From NCBI RefSeq assembly GCF_901000735.1, contig NC_081544.1, positions 33,927,235 to 33,991,234 of the forward strand: a stretch of 64,000 nucleotides of DNA, in the 5' to 3' direction. The notes under the pieces are model-generated. The model was given only the letters and a program-made list of their open reading frames with translations, made no database searches and was not told the origin of the DNA. Below are positions 36,831 to 50,100 of the stretch, in pieces; position 1 is the first letter of the stretch, and each line of letters starts with the position of its first letter. The translations under genes were made by a program, and so were the position numbers. Origin of the DNA: Corylus avellana. Lineage: Eukaryota; Streptophyta; Magnoliopsida; Fagales; Betulaceae.

Positions 36831-38250
36831 CTATACCGGCTCCCCATTCCTCCATCTCCGGTACCCGCAGCATATATCTTTAAACTTTATGACATTGTAA
36901 TGAGTGCATGATTTCTGTTCTAAAGGTTCATCTAGAAGGTCGAGGATTTTCGTCAAAGAAAGGCAGGGCAGGGCAACTCATAGATATAGACATGGCTAAA
37001 GTGAAGTACACATTCCCGTAATGGAAGTGTCATAATTTATAGGGTGGGTTTGTGTTCCTAGTGCCATTATGATTTAAGCTTAAATAGAGATTAGCAATGA
37101 ATATAGTCTTTCGATAAAACAGTGGAAGAATGATCAAATGACTGGATTTTCGTCATTTGATGTAAACGCCAGGTCCTATTGCGCAGAATCTCGGCTCGAG
37201 CTGCCCTATTAATTCAACGTTAAACTAGAGTCTTGCTTCATGGTTGATTACTACTCCCAAAGTAATGCTCCATACTCATCTTCCATATCACCTCCATCTT
37301 CCTGGCTGGTGTGACCCCATCAGCCCTTGGATAAGCCAATCGAGAAAAAAAAAAACACAATTCAAGGGCTAATAAGCACCGCTACATTTTTCCCAATGAA
37401 ATCAAAATGGTATGGAAAATGAGTATTATGACTTCCACTTTACTCGCCTGATCTTTCTATTTTAGTAATCGCTTTTACTAAGTTATCATCCGATTCATAC
37501 CAATCGGAAGACAACCATTTCAAGCAAATTCTAACACACTCGGGCAAGACAATTGGGCACTGTAGCTTGGTTCCATGACTACAGTTGATCAAAGATTCCT
37601 TTCTCAGTCATTCACTAAATCATGCATAATTAGCAGCTAAAACAAATACACGAGTTGGATGATAGACTGACATGAGAGAAAATAAAAATACTTGTAATCA
37701 CCTTCAGGCGCAAAAAATCATTCCAATTAATCATCAACCCATGAAGCAACATAATGCCAAAGCACATTTATTAGAAGAAATGCAGAGGCCTCATCCACCA
37801 AAAGTATATAAGCAATACAACCATCAATCCAATGGTGTAACAAATCTAAAAAGTGAACAAGGCCTGCGAGATTTTCTATAAAATTAAGAAATGCACATTT
37901 AAAGCTACAAAAATTTGAAAAAAGACAAGGGAAAACACCGTTTACAAGCAAATAAACATTTTCTGCAATTACTTTGACTAAAACTATGATGTCATATGGC
38001 CTTGTAGCAAGCACCATATTGTCACTCAAAGAAGCAAAGAGCAAGCTTGTGGAAAAAAGATGAGAGAAACTATAGTCCACAATGACAAAGGGCAAAGACT
38101 GCTGAACTTAGTCAAGATCAATCCTAAATGGCATTGAACTGCACACCGGAATTATTGAGAAAGAAACTCTTCTATTTAATCTTTCTATCTTACCACCAGA
38201 ACCTAACTCAAAATCTAAGTGGTGCAGAGCTTAGCTTACAAAAGGAGAAT

Positions 38251-38515
38251 GCTTGGAATACTACAACCTTACAAACTCAATTATAGTTCACATGAATGTC
38301 ATGTGGTGCCACTAGTACAAATTCAAGAAAGCTTAGAATACTATAGCTTTTACTACATCCCTTACAAACTCAATTAGCAGTTCATATGAATGTCACGTGG
38401 TGCCACAAAGTAAAAAATCAAGCAACATAATGCTTAGAAGCTGCTTTAGCTACATCCCTTACAAAGTTCACATTAATATCACATAGTGGCAAGTGTAAAA
38501 AATCGAACAACAAAA
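38251..38515. repeat. Degenerate tandem repeat, 3 units of about 80-100 bp
   Basis: Units begin GCTTGGAATACTA (38251), GCTTAGAATACTA (38331) and GCTTAGAAGCTGC (38432). Shared blocks are CCCTTACAAA, AGTTCA.ATGAATGTCA and TGGTGCCAC. Units diverge by substitutions and small indels. No coding role seen. Confidence 0.7.
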
Positions 38516-39349
38516 TTTGATAGGTAAATTTAGTTGTTTGTGGCTGATTTAGTAAGAGACGTGAGCTACCCGTTAGTTTGTAAGAAAATTATAGTCCGTC
38601 CATAACTTACAATTTTATTGATGATACATATGGCATACACATTATCACAAGATAATGTATACAACAATTTTTATGAAATAAAACCAAATAAATAGCAATT
38701 CAATATGGTCACACTTAATTCGATCAAATTATCAATTTAATTTTAAACTTCTTAAAAATGACAAATCGTCATTGTTCCATTTGATCAGATCAAAGGTAGT
38801 AGTTGAGTTGTAATTATTCGTTTCCACCAAAATTACATAGACCAACTTTCATGTTTGAGAAGTCTTCAAATCCCATGTCAAAACAAGACCTAACACCATG
38901 TGAATTCATTTATAAATTCAAAAACATGTGTCTTAAGTAATGGAAAACATAACTTTAATAATGAAACAGTTGTATATCAAATACATCTTTAATGGTAAAC
39001 ACCCACAAAACACACATACGTTCATATTTGTGAGATATGGAGAGGGCATTTCTTTATGCTCAAACTAAGAACTCCACAAGGTCTTTTATGCTATTATAAA
39101 CGACCAGAGAATGAACACACAAACAATCCCTGGATTTAAAAAGGAAAAAGAACTCAAAATAACAGAATAAAACGCAGAGAATGAAACAGAAACCGAGCGA
39201 CAAGTATAATAAAATATTAAAAGCACAATCCATCAAAATTAAGACGAATATAATCCGACAATAATCCCGAACTTAGCTAAAATCTTGAGGAACAACAACT
39301 AGCACAGTTCAGATCCATAGCAAATCTAAAAAAATAAAGCAGAATTAAC

Positions 39350-39934
<585 letters not shown>

Positions 39935-40250
39935 GAGAATTGGTGGTTGGGTGCGATGAGGGTTCATGGTAGGCTTGACGTGAGCGCCGTTTATGAGGTT
40001 TGATTGGACGATGCTGATAAAACCTGAGATACTCATGATTTTTCTTAAACTAAAAAAAGAAAAAAGTTGTCATTGAAAAAGGTGAATGGCATTGGGTGTG
40101 GATTTAGTTGAAATATGTTTATAATTTAATTAAATTGGCCAAACACGCTAATCATAATTCTTTAATTTTGTATTAATTTCGTATTGAATTTATATATAAC
40201 GTAGAAAATTTATGTCATTATGCCGTATGTTAAATTCAAATCATATTAAG

Positions 40251-40637
40251 AGTCCATTTGGGAGTATAATTTTAATAAGTGCGATTTTAAAAATTACATT
40301 TTTGAAATCGTTACTTTTTAAAATTGCGTAAGCATATTAAGAAGTGTTTTTTTTTTTAAATTTTATAAATTGAGTGTTTTGATAACTTTAACATATAATT
40401 GCAGTTTCATAGCCAAATATATAAATATTGTGCCAAATATTGTTTTAAGTGAAATCGTGATTTTGGTTTAAATTCACACTTTTTCAAATAAGTACTCCTA
40501 GTCAACTTATAGAAATCACAGATTTTTTCACGATTTTAAAATTTGCGTTTTTAAAATCGCAATCCCAAACACTGCAAAATTACGATTTGATTTAAAAACG
40601 CAGATTATTTTTTTTAAAACGCACTCTCAAACGGACC
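40251..40637. mobile_element. MITE-like element upstream of CAF2, copy 1
   Basis: Starts AGTCCATTTGGGAGT and ends ACTCTCAAACGGACC, an imperfect terminal inverted repeat; 387 bp, AT-rich, with internal repeats of the kind GCGATTTTAAAA. Same element at about 47289-47675 in the second copy. Target-site duplication not resolved. Confidence 0.55.
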
Positions 40638-40952
40638 TAAGGCATATGTATAAAACTATTGTTAATGTAACTCAACTCATTTAATTAATTATTTAATTTC
40701 GCGTTGGATTTATATCAGGTTTATGGGCCAGGCCACATTAAAAAACTTCAGCCCTAACTTAAACAGGTTAGAACGACGCCGTTTACAGTAGTGAGCTTAG
40801 AAATATCATTGATCTCTCCCTCTCTCTCTCTCTCGTCAGTTATCTCCCTCCCTCCTTGGTCCTTCCCTCTCGTTTGGGAGAGCACATTATCCATACTTGT
40901 TGCATACATCACAGTAGCCGTTATATGTAAATATAGAAACATTTATTCTTTC

Positions 40953-43900
40953 ATGGCTATCATTACGGCGTCGTCACTACCAGGACTCAACCTCTTCTCC
41001 TCTCTCCCTTCAGCACCACCCCCAAAGGACCCCACAATTACCACCTCTACCCCTCCCTCCCCACCCATCCCTATCCCCAAATATCCTCCTCCTCGCCAGA
41101 AATCCTCCAAACCCCGAACCAACCCGGCCCTCAAGACCGTTCACCGCCGCACCAAATACTTCAAACCCGTCAAGGACGGAGTCATCTCCTCCGACGGGGA
41201 CCGCTCCGTCGTCGTCGGCGAGTCCGGCGTGTCGTACCTCCTCCCCGGCGCGCCCTTCGAGTTCCAGTACAGCTACTCCGAGACGCCCAAGGTGAAGCCC
41301 CTGGCCATCCGCGAGCCGGCCTTCTTGCCCTTCGAGCCGCCGACGATGCCGAGACCGTGGACCGGAAAGGCGCCGTTGAAGAAGAAGAAGGATAAGAATA
41401 AGATTCCGCTGTTCGACTCGTTTAATCCGCCGCCTGAGGGGACAAAGGGAGTGAAGCACGTGGAAATGCCGGGGCCATTCTCGCTGGGGAGATTTCCGAA
41501 GGAGGGGAGGACGAGGGAGGAGGTGCTCGGAGAGCCGCTCAGGAAGTGGGAGATCAAAATGCTGGTTCAGCCCCACCTGTCCAATAACCGCCAGATTAAT
41601 CTTGGTGAGTTTCTTTATTTCCGTTCATAATCCATTTATTTGTATTTGCTGTATGTGCTCTGATTGTTTGGAATTTGAGTGAAATTGTCTTAATGGTATT
41701 TAGGAAGGGACGGGTTGACGCATAATATGTTGGAGTTGATACATTCGCATTGGAAGCGGCAGCGCGTTTGTAAAGTTCGTTGTAAAGGGGTTCCCACTGT
41801 AGATATGAATAACATTTGCCGTCGTCTTGAGGTTATTACATATCTTTACCATTTCCGTCATTTTCATTTGACTCTTGAGTTAATTACTTACTAGTATGAA
41901 GCATGTGACTGGAGAAATGTATTAGCTTGTGAGGAATGGAAAGCAACGATAAAAAGCTCATTATTGGAACGATTGCAATAGCATTCCTTAAAATCCCATT
42001 ACTGATTTGAGGGGATGGAGTGAATCAATGGCGTAAGATATGAAAAGCAATAATAGGCTGCAGAATGAGGCTATGGACCAAGTGTGGCCACCCCACCACT
42101 TTGTTCTAACTGAGCACTGGCACATTGCCCATTTGAAGCCACTGTTTTTGTGTTTTTGTGTTTTTGTGTTTTTTTTTTTTTTTTTTTCACTTGAGTTTCA
42201 TTAAATAGAGCCTTTTGTTTTGCATGAACTGTTTGTTTTACTTTTAGAATACAGTTTCAAGAGGCCGGTGTTTTCCACATTTAATTTACTTGAAAGACGT
42301 CAATTTGTGTTCCCCTATTAAGTTTAAGCCTGATGGTCAGACTAAATTCACATTTCTTTGTTACTCTTAAATTACTAAAGAAAACCCTTGCTTGCATTGT
42401 GCTCAAGTTTTGCTCCTAATGCCAGGAAAAAACCGGGGGGAAAATCATTCATCGAGTTGGTGGTGTAGTTTATCTTTTCCGTGGAAGAAATTACAATTAT
42501 CGTACTCGTCCACAGTACCCAGTGATGCTCTGGAAACCAGCTACTCCGGTCTACCCAAAACTTATCCAAGAAGCTCCAGAAGGATTGACAAAAGCTGAGG
42601 CCCATAAATTACGGAAGCAAGGAGAAAGACTTTTGCCAATATGTAAATTAGGTAAATTCACCAGGACCATCACTCATTCTTATAATTGATCAGCTTATTA
42701 TAAAGGTTGCTTTTTACTGATTTTTTGAAAGTTCCATTTGTTTAGTTTGTCCCAATTAACCAGAGCCATAGGATGTGAAGTGACAAACAGAAATAGCTAA
42801 ACGATTTGTTTCTCCATTCCAAAGGGTCATAGGATAAATACTTTAGTGCCAATTGTACCAGCCTCTCCAACATATGGTCATCAACCGCCTTTTGTGTGAC
42901 ATGGTCAGATGAATTGGCTGATGCATTGATGTTATACTCATGGCAGACAGCTATCTCAGCTTCAATATGGTCTCAGAATTCCTCAATTTAGTCATTATCT
43001 GTCATGCTATACGTACTTGTATAAACTAAGCCATTTCCTAAAGTGTTTATGGATTTGCATGTGTGTGCTCTAAGTTGTTCCTATCCTTTAGGTCTGCTTT
43101 CATGGGGGAGATTATACTAGTTGTTCCTTTATAGAACAAAGTATATATGAACCGTCAAGTCTCAAGTTTTATTATTTTTATTGTTTGTCAATTCAAAGTA
43201 TTTATTGCTTATTCACATAGCAGCAAAAAATGGAGTATACATCTCCCTGGTGAAAGATGTTAGGAATGCTTTCGAAGGAAGTCCATTAGTGAAAATTGAC
43301 TGCAAAGGGATGCATGCAACTGATTACAAGAAGTTGGGTGGTAAGCTTAAGGTCTGTAACATTTTCTGCTCTTCTAACTCCTCAGGCGGTAATAATGTTG
43401 CCAGATCTTGTAATTTTTTCTGTTCTTCTAATTCCTCAGGCAGTAATAGTGTATGCAGATCTTATATCCAAGCATGTGACACATTATTAGGTATTAAAGT
43501 TAAGAACGAAATATATTCACAGATTAGAAAGAAAAAGATTAAAAGAAGGGATGCTCTGACACTAAGTACAAACAGAAATTTACATAATTTAGTATAGATA
43601 TCTAATGGGTTATATGAAATATGAACTTCAGGTTTATCTTTGAAGGCCTGAGTTTTGGCTTTTGAGTCCTCACCTAATATACTAAAATGATAAACGGGGT
43701 TTGTCCTGTGAATCCCCTAGTAGTTCAGATGGGGTTTAAAAATGATATTGATGCTCACAGAGTAACTCGTCAGATGTGGCTTTATTATCAATACTATTTT
43801 GAATTGATTGTGATAGATCAACTAAATTTTCACTTCTATAAATTGTTTCTCTACATGCTCTTAAAAACTTAAAAAGTTGAAAGGAATCATTGCTGCTGCA

Positions 43901-44729
43901 TGTTAAAAATTATTCTATGAAGTTGTCATTTTCTAGTTTTGAAGTTTGTAAAAGTACAAGATGGTCAAGTTAAATAAAAATCTTATAGTTTATTTGACAT
44001 TTCTGGACAAAGGAGCTTTTTCATTTTTTATTGAAATTATGATTAATTTTTAAAACTTTTATAGCCCAGCCAAACTACAGAGATAAAAGCCTAATGACAG
44101 GCTTGGCTTGCGTAACAGGAGCATCCCATCACTTGGGTTTGGCTCACTGCAGAATAAACTCTCCTCACCCATCATAGTTCTATGTATTACAAACCTCAGT
44201 GGTCCATCTGTATACGGGGCTCCAGAGGAGCCTAGCAAAAAAGCTAATGTAGCTCCATAGGAAATGGTACCTTTCTAAGGTTTTATGTGACACTGAATGG
44301 GTCATTGCCAGTGCTGGTCCCACCTAAGTGGGATCATAGGAGGGGTGACTTGGATATAATCCTACCCTTCAGTATCTTTTGTATGAAGTGACTACTCTCA
44401 AGACTTGAACCTATGCACTTGTGCCTGGCAGCCCAGACTTTACCATTGCACCAGAAAATGTCCCCTTTACGGGTCATGCAATCAGACAGTCAATTAATAG
44501 GCCATGCCTTATACTTTTGAATGCTGTTTGATAGTCTCTATATTCTTTACTAGTTACCTCAATCGTTCATTCATTCTGGATGCAATGCCATTCTCTCTTT
44601 TAACCTTTTCCTTCTTAACTTCGAACAGGAATTGGTTCCTTGTGTCTTATTATCTTTTGACAATGAGCAAGTATTGATGTGGAGGGGACAAGATTGGAAA
44701 TCAATGTACGAAGATGCTCCTTGGGCTTC
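40953..44729 (+). CDS. CRS2-associated factor 2 (CAF2), copy 1, cut by gap
   Basis: Exons 40953-41604, 41704-41831, 42426-42651, 43221-43351 and 44629-44729 (incomplete). It encodes the same residues as the complete copy at 47996 up to APWAS, where the N run begins. Most likely the same gene assembled twice. The two following small contigs contain no rest of this copy. See the complete copy for function. Confidence 0.85.
44285..44465 (-). mobile_element. Au-like tRNA-derived SINE remnant (in CAF2 intron 4, copy 1)
   Basis: On the minus strand: TGGTGCAATGGTAAAGTCTG (A-box region), then AGGTTCAAGTC (B box), then a body resembling Au SINEs (GAAGGGTAGGAT). The A and B boxes are about 35 bp apart, as in tRNA-derived SINEs. 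The same at about 51328-51508 in copy 2. Confidence 0.6.
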
Positions 44730-44829
44730 NNNNNNNNNNNNNNNNNNNNNNNNNNNNNNNNNNNNNNNNNNNNNNNNNNNNNNNNNNNNNNNNNNNNNNN
44801 NNNNNNNNNNNNNNNNNNNNNNNNNNNNN
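44730..44829. other. Assembly gap (100 N)
   Basis: Exactly 100 N, interrupting CAF2 exon 5; an (AT)n tract follows immediately. Confidence 1.
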
Positions 44830-45122
44830 ATATATATATATATATATATTATTAAAGGGTGATACATGTTGCCATTTATTGAGGTTGACATGGCACCTAA
44901 CGGAATTCGACTCAAATGATTATTATTATTTTTTTGCATATCCTAATGACATTTGAGTTCATTTGGATAAGACAGGAAGCGATTTGTAATTTGGGCCAAC
45001 TATAATAACTAATTTTACATTTATCAATACTTTTGAAGATTAAAATTGTTATTAAATATGTGCCACTTTCTTATTGGATGTCGTAGAAGATTGATTTTAC
45101 CACACATCTTGATTGAATGTAT

Positions 45123-45166
<44 letters not shown>

Positions 45167-47016
45167 AGCTTATGAGCCTAATTCATCTCATAAAATCAGT
45201 TTTATAGTAGAGATACAGGTTAAAAGATGACACGTCTCAAAAAAAAAATTCAAAATATTTTTTGAAATATGTACGTGCTTATTGCCTTGAATGCCTTATG
45301 CTTTTCTAATTGTTGGATAAAAAATTGAAAGAGAAATGCTAACGCCATGGGCCCATGGTGATTGTTGGATTAATTAGTTGATCCACATATTAACGCCCGA
45401 CAGTTTGGGGTGGGTGGTCCGTGTAACCCCAAATCCTCTTGAGGATAGTAAGAGGAGCAGTTCGCCCAACTCTAGGAATATTTTAGGCCATTGGTTTTTT
45501 TTTTTTTTTTAACTTATATATATACTTTTTGTTAGATTTAACCAAATTTCATACAACTTAATAAAGATGATTGCAACATTCCCTCCCCATACACTCCAAC
45601 ATCCCGGCATTTGGGGGCTCCGATCACTAAATAACGCATTGGGGCCTTCTTTTCTTCCTTTCATCTATAGTGGCTGTCTTGGGGACCAGAAAGCAACATG
45701 TGATTTCATCTATATATATATATATATAAATAATATTATATATTACATGCTATACATACTCTCATTTTCTTACACTAATTTTTTTTACATCTATAAGTGC
45801 ATTTTAAAATTACAATTCGATTAAAATATAATAAAAATTAATCTAAATTTTAATGAAAATTTTACAAGCCACCACCTATATATAACATTGATCAAAAAGA
45901 GTAATGGGACGAAAGTATAGGATATAGCATTTCTTAAAAAAAATAATGTTATAACATATATTTTTATCACTCAATTGTCATTATCATAAATAGTGCCATG
46001 GTTATTTCAATCCTTAAGATTGTCCATAATGAAATTATTGTAAAATAAAATATAATATCAAGCATTACTCTTTTTAAAAAAAAAAAGAAAAGAAAAAGAA
46101 AAAGAAATGAATGGTCCTTTACTTTAAGAAATTAATTTTTAAAGGATGGTCATTGGTCAATATATGATAGGTGGGAGAGGAAAATGAGTGAAGACCATTG
46201 ACTCCTGTCGCTTGTTTGGTTGAGAAAAATAAAAGAGGAGAGAAGAGATGTCCTTTCCGCCTCACTATTACCAATTATCACATGGAGCCATATCGAAATG
46301 AGAAATGATACGGTTTTTTTTTTTGTTCGTGTTTTTTTTTTTTTTGGTGTGTTTTTTTTTTTTATTATTATTATACGTGAATTTTAGAACAGTTTTCGAT
46401 ATGGTTTGGACTTCTAGATCTGCAATTTGTCGTCGTGCACTCTAAATAGCTGCAAAACTCTGCAATTGTCAAAAAAACTCTAATGCCTAATTCAGTTTAT
46501 GATAGAAAAATTATGTTTCAACGCACAAAATTGTGTTTTGGCACACAATAATTCAATAGCCTTATTCTGTATTCTCTAATAGAGGGATGATAGGGGCCCA
46601 ACTTTTTTGCCAAACAAAAGTTCAACTTTTATTTTTTGTTTTTTGTTTTATTTTTTTTTTTAAAAAAACAAAATAAAAAATGGAAAAAAATGTCTGAAGC
46701 AACCCTATCTATTTTTTGTCTTTCTTTTATTTGGTATTTTTAAAAAAATGAAAAATGGTATTTTTTTCATAATAATGTCATTTTTTTTAAAGAAAATGTC
46801 ATTATTATGAAGAAAAATACCATTTTTTATTTTAAAAAATACTAAATAAAAGAAATGTAAAAAATAGATAGAGTTGCTTCAAACATTTTTTCCATTTTTT
46901 TTTTTTTTTAAAAAAAGGCAAATGTTAGACTTTTGTTGTGCAAAAAAGTTGGACCTTTAGCATTTGCCTCTTTAATATAGAACCTTAAGAGAGTACGAGA
47001 AGATAGTAGATCATTT
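44830..47016. other. 2.2-kb fragment between two gaps
   Basis: AT-rich sequence with (AT)n at 44830-44848 and 45127-45162, TATA repeats near 45711-45728, and a MITE-like palindrome at its right end. No gene. It does not belong to CAF2 intron or exon sequence as seen in the complete copy, so its placement between the two CAF2 copies is doubtful. Confidence 0.7.
46578..46975. mobile_element. Palindromic MITE-like element
   Basis: A long imperfect palindrome centred near 46787: GGTATTTTTTTCATAATAAT...ATTATTATGAAGAAAAATACC in the middle, CCAACTTTTTTGCC and its partner GCAAAAAAGTTGG near the ends, and AGAGG/GCCTCT at the tips. About 400 bp, no coding capacity. Confidence 0.65.
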
Positions 47017-47116
47017 NNNNNNNNNNNNNNNNNNNNNNNNNNNNNNNNNNNNNNNNNNNNNNNNNNNNNNNNNNNNNNNNNNNNNNNNNNNNNNNNNNNN
47101 NNNNNNNNNNNNNNNN
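47017..47116. other. Assembly gap (100 N)
   Basis: Exactly 100 N; the second copy of the CAF2 region begins about 50 bp after it. Confidence 1.
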
Positions 47117-47166
47117 AAAAATAAAATTGTGAAACCACAGGGACTTTTGGAGTATTTAACCCTTTA

Positions 47167-50100
47167 ATTAAATTGGCCAAACACGCTAATCATAATTCTT
47201 TAATTTTGTATTAATTTCGTATTGAATTTATATATAACGTAGAAAATTTATGTCATTATGCCGTATGTTAAATTCAAATCATATTAAGAGTCCATTTGGG
47301 AGTATGATTTTAATAAGTGCGATTTTAAAAATTACATTTTTGAAATCGTTACTTTTTAAAATTGCGTAAGCATATTAAGAAGTGTTTTTTTTTTTTAATT
47401 TTATAAATTGAGTGTTTTGATAACTTTAACATATAATTGCAGTTTCATAGCCAAATATATAAATATTGTGCCAAATATTGTTTTAAGTGAAATCGTGATT
47501 TTGGTTTAAATTCACACTTTTTCAAATAAGTACCCCTAGTCAACTTATAGAAATCACAGATTTTTTCACGATTTTAAAATTTGCGTTTTTAAAATTGCAA
47601 TCCCAAACACTGCAAAATTACGATTTGATTTAAAAACGCAGATTATTTTTAAAAAAACGCACTCCCAAACGGACCTAAGGCATATGTATAAAACTATTGT
47701 TAATGTAACTCAACTCATTTAATTAATTGTTTAATTTCGCGTTGGATTTATATCAGGTTTATGGCCAGGCCACATTAAAAAACTTCAGCCCTAACTTAAA
47801 CATGTTAGAACGACGCCGTTTACAGTAGTGAGCTTAGAAATATCATTGATCTCTCCCTCTCTCTCTCTCTCTCTCTCGTCAGTTATCTCCCTCCCTCCTT
47901 GGTCCTTCCCTCTCGTTTGGGAGAGCACATTATCCATACTTGTTGCATACATCACAGTAGCCGTTATATGTAAATATAGAAACATTTATTCTTTCATGGC
48001 TATCATTACGGCGTCGTCACTACCAGGACTCAACCTCTTCTCCTCTCTCCCTTCAGCACCACCCCCAAAGGACCCCACAATTACCACCTCTACCCCTCCC
48101 TCCCCACCCATCCCTATCCCCAAATATCCTCCTCCTCGCCAGAAATCCTCCAAACCCCGAACCAACCCGGCCCTCAAGACCGTTCACCGCCGCACCAAAT
48201 ACTTCAAACCCGTCAAGGACGGAGTCATCTCCTCCGACGGGGACCGCTCCGTCGTCGTCGGCGAGTCCGGCGTGTCGTACCTCCTCCCCGGCGCGCCCTT
48301 CGAGTTCCAGTACAGCTACTCCGAGACGCCCAAGGTGAAGCCCCTGGCCATCCGCGAGCCGGCCTTCTTGCCCTTCGAGCCGCCGACGATGCCGAGACCG
48401 TGGACCGGAAAGGCGCCGTTGAAGAAGAAGAAGGATAAGAATAAGATTCCGCTGTTCGACTCGTTTAATCCGCCGCCTGAGGGGACAAAGGGAGTGAAGC
48501 ACGTGGAAATGCCGGGGCCATTCTCGCTGGGGAGATTTCCGAAGGAGGGGAGGACGAGGGAGGAGGTGCTCGGAGAGCCGCTCAGGAAGTGGGAGATCAA
48601 AATGCTGGTTCAGCCCCACCTGTCCAATAACCGCCAGATTAATCTTGGTGAGTTTCTTTATTTCCGTTCATAATCCATTTATTTGTATTTGCTGTATGTG
48701 CTCTGATTGTTTGGAATTTGAGTGAAATTGTCTTAATGGTATTTAGGAAGGGACGGGTTGACGCATAATATGTTGGAGTTGATACATTCGCATTGGAAGC
48801 GGCAGCGCGTTTGTAAAGTTCGTTGTAAAGGGGTTCCCACTGTAGATATGAATAACATTTGCCGTCGTCTTGAGGTTATTACATATCTTTACCATTTCCG
48901 TCATTTTCATTTGACTCTTGAGTTAATTACTTACTAGTATGAAGCATGTGACTGGAGAAATGTATTAGCTTGTGAGGAATGGAAAGCAACGATAAAAAGC
49001 TCATTATTGGAACGATTGCAATAGCATTCCTTAAAATCCCATTACTGATTTGAGGGGATGGAGTGAATCAATGGCGTAAGATATGAAAAGCAATAATAGG
49101 CTGCAGAATGAGGCTATGGACCAAGTGTGGCCACCCCACCACTTTGTTCTAACTGAGCACTGGCACATTGCCCATTTGAAGCCACTGTTTTTGTGTTTTT
49201 GTGTTTTTGTGTTTTTTTTTTTTTTTTTTTCACTTGAGTTTCATTAAATAGAGCCTTTTGTTTTGCATGAACTGTTTGTTTTACTTTTAGAATACAGTTT
49301 CAAGAGGCCGGTGTTTTCCACATTTAATTTACTTGAAAGACGTCAATTTGTGTTCCCCTATTAAGTTTAAGCCTGATGGTCAGACTAAATTCACATTTCT
49401 TTGTTACTCTTAAATTACTAAAGAAAACCCTTGCTTGCATTGTGCTCAAGTTTTGCTCCTAATGCCAGGAAAAAACCGGGGGGAAAATCATTCATCGAGT
49501 TGGTGGTGTAGTTTATCTTTTCCGTGGAAGAAATTACAATTATCGTACTCGTCCACAGTACCCAGTGATGCTCTGGAAACCAGCTACTCCGGTCTACCCA
49601 AAACTTATCCAAGAAGCTCCAGAAGGATTGACAAAAGCTGAGGCCCATAAATTACGGAAGCAAGGAGAAAGACTTTTGCCAATATGTAAATTAGGTAAAT
49701 TCACCAGGACCATCACTCATTCTTATAATTGATCAGCTTATTATAAAGGTTGCTTTTTACTGATTTTTTGAAAGTTCCATTTGTTTAGTTTGTCCCAATT
49801 AACCAGAGCCATAGGATGTGAAGTGACAAACAGAAATAGCTAAACGATTTGTTTCTCCATTCCAAAGGGTCATAGGATAAATACTTTAGTGCCAATTGTA
49901 CCAGCCTCTCCAACATATGGTCATCAACCGCCTTTTGTGTGACATGGTCAGATGAATTGGCTGATGCATTGATGTTATACTCATGGCAGACAGCTATCTC
50001 AGCTTCAATATGGTCTCAGAATTCCTCAATTTAGTCATTATCTGTCATGCTATACGTACTTGTATAAACTAAGCCATTTCCTAAAGTGTTTATGGATTTG

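Larger units (their letters stand above)
33959..39349. other. Long intergenic region upstream of INO
   Basis: No gene recognised in 5.4 kb; open frames are short and without domains. It contains T/A runs (35732-35748, 35817-35837), a tandem array at 36710-36830, a possible small inverted-repeat element near 36050-36230 (GAGCGGAACTACCC versus TAGTTCCGCCC) and a degenerate triple repeat at 38251-38515. The INO promoter should lie in the first part. Confidence 0.5.
40131..44729. repeat. Second large direct repeat, copy 1 (ends at the second gap)
   Basis: From TTAATTAAATTGGCC onward it matches 47167-51774 nearly base for base. Differences seen include a longer (CT)n in the second copy, A-run lengths and a few substitutions (for example 43574 versus 50617). 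It stops in CAF2 exon 5 at the N run. Confidence 0.92.

Noticed and set aside
36714..36911. 65-codon repetitive open frame rich in Phe and Gly
   Set aside because: Translation of the G-rich/T-run minisatellite, not a gene.
40791..40952. In-frame N-terminal extension of CAF2 (also 47828-47995)
   Set aside because: It would start with GTG, differs in length between the two copies because of the (CT)n tract, and MAIITASS is a better chloroplast transit start.
41010..41576. 188-codon open frame opposite CAF2 exon 1 (and 48053-48619)
   Set aside because: Antisense of the GC-rich first exon, Arg/Leu/Gly-rich without a domain.
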